A stretch of 6,453 nt of DNA from DASUBN01 sp050261675 (lineage in GTDB: Bacteria; Pseudomonadota; Gammaproteobacteria; Natronospirales; REEB76). Below, in pieces: positions 1 through 6,110 of the stretch (position 1 is the first letter of the stretch; every line of letters begins with the position of its first letter). The stretch lies in the NCBI GenBank assembly GCA_050261675.1, contig JBLNDO010000103.1, positions 1 to 6,453 on the forward strand, given 5' to 3'. A program made the position numbers and the translations under genes. The notes under the pieces are model-generated. The model searched no databases. It saw only the letters and a program-made list of their open reading frames with translations, and was not told where the DNA came from.

Positions 1-224
1 TGGCGCGCGCCAGCGGCGCGCCGGTGGTGCCGTTCTTCGTGGAACGCCTGCCCGGCACCCAGGGCTACGCGCTGTCCTTGGAGCCGGCGCTGGAAGGCTT
101 TCCAGGGGATGACCCCGCGGCCGACGCGCTGCGCATCAACAGGCTGCTGGAAGAGCGCATCCGGCGCGTGCCGGAGCAGTACCTCTGGAGCCATGACCGT
201 TTCAAGGTCGTACCACGGGATTAG
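1..224 (+). CDS. lpxL: Lipid A biosynthesis acyltransferase (LpxL/HtrB type), C-terminal fragment
   Basis: Partial gene: the 5' part lies outside the window and the reading frame is already open at base 3. The visible 73 or so residues begin ARASGAPVVPFFVERLPG and end with PEQYLWSHDRFKVVPRD before a TAG stop at 222-224. The PVVPFF block, the acidic 'LEGFPGDDPAAD' stretch and the closing PEQYLW-H-RFK motif are characteristic of the late acyltransferases that transfer an acyl chain from acyl-ACP onto Kdo-lipid A at the inner face of the cytoplasmic membrane. The catalytic HX4D/E motif lies in the missing N-terminal part. The fragment cannot separate LpxL from LpxM or LpxP paralogues, so the symbol stands for the family. 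The next gene follows after 8 bases, suggesting co-transcription. Confidence 0.88.
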   Translation, partial: ARASGAPVVPFFVERLPGTQGYALSLEPALEGFPGDDPAADALRINRLLEERIRRVPEQYLWSHDRFKVVPRD

Positions 225-227
225 GAG
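222..227 (+). promoter_or_regulatory. Shine-Dalgarno overlapping the upstream stop codon
   Basis: The sequence TAGGAG contains both the TAG stop of the acyltransferase and a good GGAG ribosome binding site. Five bases separate it from the ATG at 233. This fixes the start of the glycosyltransferase gene and suggests translational coupling of the two genes. Confidence 0.75.
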
Positions 228-232
228 CCGCC

Positions 233-1432
233 ATGGCACGAATACTAGACTGCTGGGAACTGGGAAACGGCCTCGCGTACATCGAAGGTTTCGCGGCGAG
301 CTCGAAACTGCTGGCCAAGGCGGGCCACGAAATGAGCCTCGCGGCCCGAGATCTGAGCCACGCCGAGCGGCTCTTCGGCAAGCACGCCAAGTACTACCAG
401 GCCCCGACCCAGGTCATCCCGGTGAGCACCCCACTGCCTGCGCCCATGACCTTCGCGGACGTGCTCATCAACCTGGGGTTTGGAAGACCGGAGGCGGTGG
501 TGGCGCGGGTACGCGCCTGGCGGAACTTCTTCGATCTCGTGAAACCCGACATCCTGCGCTTTGGGAGTGCACCGGGCGCGATGCTCGCGGCCCGGGGTAT
601 GGGCATCCGCAACATGGTGCTGGGTATCGGTTTCATCGTGCCGCCGCCGGTCTCGCCCCTGCCGCTGCTGCGCACCTGGGCGAAGAACGCGAACCCGGAA
701 CGCATGGCTGCCAGGGAAGCCATGGTGCTCGCCGGCATGAACGAGGGCCTGAAGGCCATCGGCGCGCCCCCGCTCGAGAGCCTCGGCGCGCTCTACGCCG
801 ACGCAGATCATCGCGTGCTCTATACCTATCCCGAGCTGGATGACTACGGCCCGCGGCCCGACGTGAAGTATCTCGGCATACTCCAGGCGGCGGCGGGAGA
901 AGCGCCCGCCTGGCCGGACGCACCCGGCAAGCGCATCTTCGTCTACCTGGAAGCGTTCAAGCCCGTGGAAGCCGTGTTGAAAGGCCTCGCCGACATACGC
1001 CAGCCGACACTGGTGTACATGCCGCATCCCCCCGAGGAATGGAAGACGAAATATTCGAGTGCGACGCTGCGCATCACGAACAATCCCGTGAATATGCTGC
1101 GGGCCACGGCCGAATGCGACATCGGCGTGAACCACGGTGCCCACAACAGTGTCGCGACGCTTTTAGCCGCCGGCAAGCCGCAGATCTGCCTGCCGACGGT
1201 CTTCCCGGAACGCATCACCGGCGACAAGATCGCGGCCCTGGGTACCGGCCTGGTATCCCGCATGGAGACCGCGGAATTCGGTTCACAGCTCGCGAAACTG
1301 CTGAAAGAGCCGGTTTTCACGGAGAAAGCCCGGGAACTCGGGCAGCGCCATGCCGGCCTCACCATGGAAGCAGGCATGAAGCAGCTCCTGGAATTGGTCG
1401 GAGGAATGATCGAGGCCAGCCCGAAGCGCTAG
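233..1432 (+). CDS. GT-B glycosyltransferase related to the GT1 (UGT/MurG-like) family
   Basis: A 399-residue protein with the two-domain outline of a GT-B glycosyltransferase. The N-terminal half opens with a beta strand and a glycine-rich loop (ILDCWELGNGLAYIEGF, residues 4-20), then AKAGHEMSLAARDL (28-41), the usual acceptor-domain start of GT1-like enzymes. The C-terminal half carries the donor-site region: D296-IGVNHGAHNSVATLLAAGKPQ to residue 317, then LPTVFPERITGDKIAALGTG (320-339). This matches the family pattern of a His/Gly-rich loop, 'AGVPQ', and the 'E/Q-N/K-A-LG-G' helix. No signal peptide or membrane segment is evident, so it is probably cytoplasmic or peripheral. In related proteins the loop after WELG usually reads GGLGH; here a Tyr (Y16) replaces the His. 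The start is supported by TAGGAG just upstream. Linkage to a lipid A acyltransferase suggests an envelope glycan or lipid acceptor, but the sugar and acceptor cannot be read from sequence. Confidence 0.8.
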   Translation: MARILDCWELGNGLAYIEGFAASSKLLAKAGHEMSLAARDLSHAERLFGKHAKYYQAPTQVIPVSTPLPAPMTFADVLINLGFGRPEAVVARVRAWRNFFDLVKPDILRFGSAPGAMLAARGMGIRNMVLGIGFIVPPPVSPLPLLRTWAKNANPERMAAREAMVLAGMNEGLKAIGAPPLESLGALYADADHRVLYTYPELDDYGPRPDVKYLGILQAAAGEAPAWPDAPGKRIFVYLEAFKPVEAVLKGLADIRQPTLVYMPHPPEEWKTKYSSATLRITNNPVNMLRATAECDIGVNHGAHNSVATLLAAGKPQICLPTVFPERITGDKIAALGTGLVSRMETAEFGSQLAKLLKEPVFTEKARELGQRHAGLTMEAGMKQLLELVGGMIEASPKR

Positions 1433-1453
1433 CGGACTTTCCGGCTTTACGGT

Positions 1454-2845
1454 TCAGCCACCACATTTATCTTTGTTTTTTTCTCTGTATTTTTTGTCCT
1501 TGCACTTACCCTTGTCCGCGGCGGCCGGTTTCCCTTCCTGCTTCTCGGGCTTGGCCGCAGGTTTCTGCGCCTCAGGTTGCTTCTGCTTCACAGTCCTGGG
1601 CTGCGGCTTCGTTTCCGCGGGTTTCTCGGCGGCACCGGCTGTGGGTCGGCGGGCCGGTTGACGTTCCTCGCGGCGCTGTTCGCGCCGCTCCGCGGGCGTC
1701 GGACGCGCCGCCGTGGGACGGACGCGGGTCACCGCACCCGGAGCCTTTTGGGCGCGCTTTTCCTGCAGCTTCTCCCGCCGTTCCCGGCGCTTTTCCGCCG
1801 GTGTCAGGGGTTTGCCTTGTTGCTCGCGCCGCTCGGCGGGGGTCTCCTTGCCCTTCACCCGCTGCGCCGCGGCGCCCGGGTGCAGTTTCTCCTGCTCCAG
1901 GCGCTGCTTGCGCCGCTGGATGAGGCGCTGACGGCGCTGCTGCTGGCGCGCCTTGACCGTGGTGCGGTTCTTGTCGTCCCGGGCCTTGAACTTCTCCGGC
2001 AGGGCCATGTGCCGCAGCGCATGGGGCGCTTCTTTCAGGCGCGCCACCGCCTCACGGCGGCTTTTGACATAGCTGAATTCGCCCGCCTTGCTCACGGTCT
2101 CGCCGCTGTCGTTCTTCACGCCGATGGAGCCGTCGCTCACGGAGGTGTAGAGGCCGTTCTGGGGCGCGCCCGTTGCGTCCGCCTCGTCCTTGCAGTCGTC
2201 GCCGCAGTAGCGCACGTCGAAGGCCGTGCCGCGCACGCCGATGGTGGCCACCGGCGTCTGCACCGCGTAGTTCTGCGGGTTCTCGTGGCCGATGAGGCCG
2301 TCGATGGCCCGCAGGCCGCCTTTCACCAGGCTGAAGAACGCATTCTCGGGCTTGGCGGGTGCCACCTCGATGGCCGGCGTGCCGTCGGAGGCAGGATGGG
2401 CTTCCGGTTCGAAATGGTATTGCTGGATCTGGAACGTGCTGTCGGGGCGCAGCAGCACGCGGCCGCCGTCGGTGAAATCGATGTCCAAGTAGCTGTCGTC
2501 GCCGAGCGCCAGCGAATCGCCGGGATAGACCTCGTCGCCATCCTTGAGTTGCCGCTTGCTGCCGTCGGTGGCGGTATCCGTGACGCTGCCTTCGGCGAGC
2601 GACACGCCGCCCGCCACCTCGGGCCCTTCCTCCGTGGCCGCGGCCGGCGCGGCGTTGGTGGCGGCGTTCGCACTGGTGGAAGGCGCCGGCGCCGTGCTGG
2701 GAGCGGGCGCCGTGGCGGGCGCGGGGGCAGTGCCCGGCACCGCGGTGGTACTGACAGCAGGCACCGGAGCCGGCGGCGGATTGGATTGCCCGCAGGCGGC
2801 CAGCAAAAGCGTCGAGACCAGCAGCGTGAACGGCAAGCGGCGCAT
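1454..2845 (-). CDS. FecR-domain lipoprotein with a long basic low-complexity C-terminal tail
   Basis: A 463-residue predicted lipoprotein. The ATG at 2845 was chosen because it yields a clean type II signal peptide, MRRLPFTLLVSTLLLAAC, with lipobox LAAC and acylated Cys18. Upstream in-frame starts would bury this signal and overlap kdkA. After the Cys comes a Pro/Ala/Thr linker (about 22-70), then a FecR-type domain (about 98-262). The domain shows LKDGDEVYPGDSLALG (100-115), the strand-rich GRVLLRPDSTF stretch, and its hallmark TPVATIGVRGTAFDVRYC (197-214). A CxxxC pair (C214, C218) lies at the end of that motif. Residues 286-463 are a Lys/Arg/Gln/Glu-rich, probably helical or disordered tail with repeated TPAERREQ units and two late cysteines (C448, C461). 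No sigma factor or TonB receptor is adjacent, so a FecI/FecR signalling role is unlikely. The role is unknown; the protein should sit in the periplasm or outer membrane. It starts 34 bases after kdkA and is probably co-transcribed. The ribosome site (CGGAA) is weak. Confidence 0.85.
   Translation of the reverse strand: MRRLPFTLLVSTLLLAACGQSNPPPAPVPAVSTTAVPGTAPAPATAPAPSTAPAPSTSANAATNAAPAAATEEGPEVAGGVSLAEGSVTDTATDGSKRQLKDGDEVYPGDSLALGDDSYLDIDFTDGGRVLLRPDSTFQIQQYHFEPEAHPASDGTPAIEVAPAKPENAFFSLVKGGLRAIDGLIGHENPQNYAVQTPVATIGVRGTAFDVRYCGDDCKDEADATGAPQNGLYTSVSDGSIGVKNDSGETVSKAGEFSYVKSRREAVARLKEAPHALRHMALPEKFKARDDKNRTTVKARQQQRRQRLIQRRKQRLEQEKLHPGAAAQRVKGKETPAERREQQGKPLTPAEKRRERREKLQEKRAQKAPGAVTRVRPTAARPTPAERREQRREERQPARRPTAGAAEKPAETKPQPRTVKQKQPEAQKPAAKPEKQEGKPAAADKGKCKDKKYREKNKDKCGG
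1676..1843 (-). repeat. TPAERREQ repeats in the FecR-lipoprotein tail
   Basis: Three copies of one octapeptide occur in the basic tail: TPAERREQ at residues 335-342, TPAEKRRE at 348-355 and TPAERREQ again at 383-390. Each is followed by more Arg/Lys/Glu-rich sequence (for example RREKLQEKR and RREERQ). The spacing is irregular (13 and 35 residues), so this is a dispersed internal repeat rather than a strict tandem array. It suggests growth of the tail by duplication. Confidence 0.65.
2678..2731 (-). repeat. Tandem TAPAP(A/S) hexapeptide repeat in the lipoprotein linker
   Basis: Residues 39-56 read as three consecutive hexapeptides (TAPAPA, TAPAPS, TAPAPS), encoded by three GC-rich 18-bp units. 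This is a typical flexible Pro/Ala linker between the lipid anchor and a folded domain. Such short repeats may vary in copy number between strains. Confidence 0.6.
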
Positions 2846-2879
2846 GGAAGGATTCCGGGAGAGATGGCAATTCAAGATG

Positions 2880-3554
2880 CTAGCCCCCTGTCCCATAGCC
2901 GTCCAGCAGAACCCTCCACGCATCGGCGTCGAAACGACCACCGCTGAGTTTATCGAGGGAGCGCTTGAGCCGCATTATGTTCGCAATCTTCCAGCCCGGC
3001 GCCGACGCGCGACGCTCACTCCGATCGAAATCCAGCAGGTATATCCCGCCGCCGTCGATCAGGATGTTGTGGGCATTGAGATCGGCGTGCCATACACCCG
3101 CATCGTGGAAACGGCGGACGCAGCGCCCCACCTCGCGCCAGGGCAGGCGCACGTCGAGGGATTCCGCGAGCGAGCGGGCGCCGTCGATGCGCCGGGTGAC
3201 GAGGTCACCCCGATAGAAGAAACCCCGTCGCTCCACCCGCGCCGCCACCGGCTGGGGCACGGGCAAGCCTTCCTTATATAGGGCGTGCAGCAGCCGCCAC
3301 TCGCGCCAGGGGCGCGTGGACTCGAGCCCGGTCCAGAGATAGCGGTCGCCGAGGAAACGCGCCCCGCCGCCGCGCCGGTAGTGACGCAGCACCCAATCGC
3401 CGCCGCCGCGTTTCAGGATGAACGTGCGTCCGCGCCCGCCCGCGGGCGATGCCGCCGCGGCCGGTGGCGTGAACAGCGCATCGTCCGCGTGGTCAAGCAA
3501 GGCCTCATCGTATAGGATGAGCCCGCGTCCCGTGGCCTGCGTCTTCACTGTCAT
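2880..3554 (-). CDS. kdkA: 3-deoxy-D-manno-octulosonic acid (Kdo) kinase
   Basis: A 224-residue protein of the KdkA/WaaP-like LPS kinase family. It uses ATP to phosphorylate the Kdo residue attached to lipid A, giving the phosphorylated single-Kdo inner core known from Haemophilus and Vibrio. Visible signatures are the nucleotide-binding hairpin with DWVLRHYRRGG (53-63), the YLWTGLESTRPWREWRLL segment (72-89), the catalytic loop WHADLNAHNIL (155-165; D158 as putative base, N163 as metal ligand) and the metal-binding LLDFDRSE (173-180). Length is close to the usual 230-240 residues. The ATG at 3554 was chosen because the family N-terminus (GRGLILYDEALL) begins there; the open frame upstream antisense to the GT9 gene shows no family similarity. 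No strong ribosome site is seen. It is cytoplasmic or peripheral to the inner membrane and heads a probable two-gene unit with the FecR-domain lipoprotein. Confidence 0.9.
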   Translation of the reverse strand: MTVKTQATGRGLILYDEALLDHADDALFTPPAAAASPAGGRGRTFILKRGGGDWVLRHYRRGGGARFLGDRYLWTGLESTRPWREWRLLHALYKEGLPVPQPVAARVERRGFFYRGDLVTRRIDGARSLAESLDVRLPWREVGRCVRRFHDAGVWHADLNAHNILIDGGGIYLLDFDRSERRASAPGWKIANIMRLKRSLDKLSGGRFDADAWRVLLDGYGTGG

Positions 3555-3569
3555 CCGGCGGTCCCAAGC

Positions 3570-4676
3570 ATGGTGAAGGTACCCACCCCCGCTCCCGAAT
3601 CGCTGTGCGTGATCCGCCTGTCCGCGGTGGGCGACGTGTGCCACACGCTGCCGGTAGTACGCACCCTGCAGGCCGCCTGGGCCCAAACGCGCATCACCTG
3701 GATCATCGGCAAGCTGGAAGCGAGCCTCGTGGGGGACATCCCCGGCATCGAGTTTATCATCTTCGACAAATCCAAAGGCCTGGGTGCGCAGTTCGCATTG
3801 CGCCGCGCGCTCAAGGGCCGGCGCTTCAACCTGCTCCTGCACATGCAGATGTCGCTGCGCGCGAGCCTTGCGAGCCTCGCCGTGAAGGCGCCCATCCGCC
3901 TCGGCTTCGACAAAGAACGCGCCCACGACTTCCAGTGGCTGTTCACCAACAAGCGCATCTGGTACAAGCCGCAGCAGCACGTGATGGACAGCCTATTCGG
4001 GTTCTCCGAGGCGCTCGGCATCCCGGAGCACGTCTTGCGCTGGGACATCCCGGTGCCTGCCGAGGCCGCCGCCTTTGCCCGTGAACGGATCCCCGATGGG
4101 GCTGCCGCGCTCGTCATCAGCCCCTGCGCCAACCCGCGTTTCCGCAACTGGCGCAGCTGGCAGCCGGAGTACTACGCGGTCCTGGCCCGGCACGCCGTGG
4201 AGAAACACGACATGCAGGTGCTGGTGACCGGAGGTCCGAGCGAGATCGAGCGGGCCTACGGCGAGCGCATCACGGCCTTGGCCGGCGTGCCGGTGACGAA
4301 TCTCGTGGCCCAGACCTCCCTCAAGCAGCTCCTGGCGCTGCTCGGCCGTGCGACGGTATTGGTCTCGCCGGATTCCGGGCCTGTGCACATGGCCACCGCC
4401 GCCGGCACCCCGGTCATCGGTCTCTATGCCACCACCAATCCGGACCGCGCCGGGCCCTATCTCAGCCAGCGCTGGCGTGTGAACCGTTATCCGGATGCCC
4501 TGAAGCAGTTCGACGGCAAGACCGCGGAAAACGTCCCCTGGGGAACCCGCGTGCGCGACCCCAAGGCCATGGACTGCATCCGCGTGGAAGACGTCACGGG
4601 CAGACTGGACGAGCTCATGGCCGCGAAAGCTAAGGGCGAAAGATTAACTACAGATCCAAATAAGAAAATTGATTAA
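3570..4676 (+). CDS. Family 9 glycosyltransferase, heptosyltransferase I-like (LPS core)
   Basis: A 368-residue GT9 enzyme, expected to move heptose (or a related sugar) from an ADP-sugar onto the LPS inner core on the cytoplasmic side. The N-terminus has LCVIRLSAVGDVCHTLPVV (12-30), the classic GT9 start with the SxGD motif (D22). The acceptor domain continues with ITWIIGKLEASL (42-53) and IRLGFDKERAHDF (109-121). The donor domain has LVISPCANPRFRNWRSWQPE (181-200), VLVTGGPSEIE (217-227) and the ADP-sugar motif VSPDSGPVHMATAAGTPVIGLY (265-286). The closing VEDVTGRLDELM is also usual. It resembles WaaC-type enzymes, but the exact position it modifies is not readable, so no symbol is given. 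The start is 15 bases from the divergent kdkA start; only a weak GGCGG precedes it. The last 13 or so residues (ERLTTDPNKKID) are encoded by unusually AT-rich DNA, and the TAA stop lies in the end of the palindromic element. Confidence 0.9.
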   Translation: MVKVPTPAPESLCVIRLSAVGDVCHTLPVVRTLQAAWAQTRITWIIGKLEASLVGDIPGIEFIIFDKSKGLGAQFALRRALKGRRFNLLLHMQMSLRASLASLAVKAPIRLGFDKERAHDFQWLFTNKRIWYKPQQHVMDSLFGFSEALGIPEHVLRWDIPVPAEAAAFARERIPDGAAALVISPCANPRFRNWRSWQPEYYAVLARHAVEKHDMQVLVTGGPSEIERAYGERITALAGVPVTNLVAQTSLKQLLALLGRATVLVSPDSGPVHMATAAGTPVIGLYATTNPDRAGPYLSQRWRVNRYPDALKQFDGKTAENVPWGTRVRDPKAMDCIRVEDVTGRLDELMAAKAKGERLTTDPNKKID

Positions 4677-4797
4677 ACCGTCGCGAGCGAAGGTAGGGCT
4701 AGGAGCGCGAGGTGAGCGGGAGGGAGCGTACTCTTTAGTACGTGACCGACTGCGAGTCCGAAGCGCAACAACGCCATGCTGAGCGCAGCAGGTTTAA
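4673..4797. repeat. Imperfect palindromic element (REP/MITE-like) between convergent genes
   Basis: About 125 bp bounded by perfect 7-bp inverted ends, TTAAACC at 4673-4679 and GGTTTAA at 4791-4797. The midpoint (4735) coincides with the midpoint (4734.5) of a 6-bp stem-loop at 4727-4742. The arms are only partly complementary; for example CTGCG at 4750-4754 can pair with CGCAG at 4784-4788 within the right arm. The TAA stop of the GT9 gene (4674-4676) and the TAA stop of the histidine kinase (4794-4796, read on the minus strand) both fall inside the inverted ends. There is no transposase. The symmetry suggests a non-autonomous palindromic repeat or a structured bidirectional transcript end. 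Copy number cannot be judged from one window. Confidence 0.6.
4727..4742. other. Central stem-loop of the palindromic element
   Basis: CGTACT, loop CTTT, AGTACG: a perfect 6-bp stem with a 4-base loop. No run of T follows on either strand, so it is not a canonical intrinsic terminator, although it may still contribute to ending transcription from the two convergent genes. Confidence 0.6.
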
Positions 4798-6110
4798 CGC
4801 ACCGGCAGCGTCAAAATAGCCTCTAGTCCTCCGGCAGGATGGTTCTGCAGAACCAGCGTCCCGCCGTGCAATTCGGCGATGTTGCGGGCGATAGAGAGGC
4901 CAAGGCCCGTGCCGCCACCCGACTGGCTGCGCGCCGTGTCCAGGCGGTAATACGGCTCGAAGACCTTCTCCAGTTCCTCCGGCGGGATGCCGGGCCCCGC
5001 GTCCCGCACGCGGACCACCACCGCCGTTCCGAGATCCTGCACCTCGAGGATGGCGCGCTTGCCGTAGCGCACCGCGTTGCTGACCAGGTTGTCGAGACAG
5101 CGGCGCAGGGCCCGCGGCCGGAGCATCAGCGGCCGTCCGATCCGCCCCTGCAGCTGCACGTCGTAGCCCGTATCCCTCGAATCGGTCTCCAAGCTCTCCA
5201 GCAACGCCATCAAATCCACGCTCTGCAGGGGCTCCCGGTCTTCCATGCCGCGCAGGAAAGACAGCGTGGTGTTGGTCATGTTCTCCATGTCCTGAAGGTC
5301 CCGTACCAGTTTCTCCTTCAGGGCGGCATCGGAAAGCAGCTCGGCGCGCAGGCGAAGCCGGGTGATGGGCGTGCGCAGGTCGTGGGACACGGCCGTGAGG
5401 ATGCGGGTGCGCTCGAAGATATAGTCCCGCAGGCGCGCCTGCATGGTGTTGAACGCCGCTGCCGCCGCGCGCACCTCCTTGGGGCCCTGCTCCGGGAGCG
5501 GCGGCCGGTGGATGTCGCGTCCCAGGCTTTCAGCTGCTTCCGCGAGCGTCGAGAGCGACCGCGTCACCCAGCGGACCGCGAAGAAGGATACCAGCACGAT
5601 GGCCACCGCCAACACCAGGGATTCGAGCAACAGGGGGTTGGGCCATTGCGACAGGGCGGGCGGGCGGCGGTAATCGAAACGCGCCCAGCTGCCGTCCTTC
5701 AACTGGATGTCGTTGATGCGGTGCTCCTGGTTCCCCGGCCCGCCCTTCGCCAGGTAGGTATGCACCGTACGCCCCTGGAGTTCCGGACGCAGCAGCGCGT
5801 CCAGTTCGCGGGTGGAATCGTCCAGGGGCAGCGGGTCGGCGGGGACGGCGGGGGCTCCGGGCGTGACCTGGAGCCTGAAACGCACGCCGCTCATGGCTGC
5901 GGCGATGCGCGTGCGCTCCTCCGGGGTCACGGAATCCAGCAAGCCCGCGATCTCCCCGTAGCGCTGCGTCCATTGGGTGTTGTTGAGGGTGACGAGCGCC
6001 TTGGAAGCTTCACGGGCGCTGACGATGATGCCGATGCCCTGGGCTGCCAACAGGCAGACGATGAAGACGGTCACCAGCCTGCCGAACAGCGAATCGGGCC
6101 ACAGCCGCAT
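4794..6110 (-). CDS. Sensor histidine kinase, EnvZ-like
   Basis: A 438-residue inner-membrane sensor kinase. In order: a first membrane segment (about 11-31), a periplasmic sensor region of about 125 residues (32-158) with no recognised ligand fold, a second membrane segment (about 160-180), and a HAMP linker (about 181-232). The dimerisation box VSHDLRTPITRLRLRAELL follows, with phospho-accepting H243. The ATP-binding domain has N box LDNLVSNAVRYG (339-350), G1 DAGPGIP (370-376), F box VFEPYYR (383-389) and G2 GGGTGLGLSIARN (398-410). All catalytic motifs are intact. The layout and the HDLRTP-type box are like EnvZ and relatives. The ATG at 6110 overlaps the response regulator stop by one base (TGATG), so the pair is translationally coupled. 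The stimulus is unknown. The gene converges on the LPS glycosyltransferase, but this alone does not show that it regulates LPS genes. Confidence 0.93.
   Translation of the reverse strand: MRLWPDSLFGRLVTVFIVCLLAAQGIGIIVSAREASKALVTLNNTQWTQRYGEIAGLLDSVTPEERTRIAAAMSGVRFRLQVTPGAPAVPADPLPLDDSTRELDALLRPELQGRTVHTYLAKGGPGNQEHRINDIQLKDGSWARFDYRRPPALSQWPNPLLLESLVLAVAIVLVSFFAVRWVTRSLSTLAEAAESLGRDIHRPPLPEQGPKEVRAAAAAFNTMQARLRDYIFERTRILTAVSHDLRTPITRLRLRAELLSDAALKEKLVRDLQDMENMTNTTLSFLRGMEDREPLQSVDLMALLESLETDSRDTGYDVQLQGRIGRPLMLRPRALRRCLDNLVSNAVRYGKRAILEVQDLGTAVVVRVRDAGPGIPPEELEKVFEPYYRLDTARSQSGGGTGLGLSIARNIAELHGGTLVLQNHPAGGLEAILTLPVR

Noticed and set aside
245..1144. Minus-strand open frame (299 codons) opposite the GT1-like gene
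   Set aside because: No domain features and no ribosome site; the plus-strand frame has glycosyltransferase motifs and a good Shine-Dalgarno.
1433..1502. Possible terminator after the GT1-like gene: a CGGA-CTT-TCCG hairpin and T runs at 1476-1482 and 1490-1495
   Set aside because: The stem is only 4 bp and lies more than 30 bases before the first T run. The T runs are simply the Lys codons at the end of the FecR-lipoprotein gene on the other strand.
1577..2947. Long plus-strand open frame (456 codons) opposite the FecR-lipoprotein gene
   Set aside because: Its translation is Arg/Gly/Ala/Leu-rich low-complexity sequence with no family motifs, while the minus-strand frame has a signal peptide, lipobox and FecR domain. 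It is an antisense shadow of GC-rich coding DNA.
3490..3516. Candidate promoter for the GT9 gene (TGGTCA, then TATAGG after 15 bases)
   Set aside because: Both boxes match the sigma-70 consensus at only four of six positions and the spacing is short, so it is not distinguishable from chance inside kdkA coding sequence.
3555..3980. Upstream in-frame extension of kdkA
   Set aside because: It runs antisense through the GT9 gene and has no similarity to the kinase family; the family N-terminus begins at the ATG at 3554.
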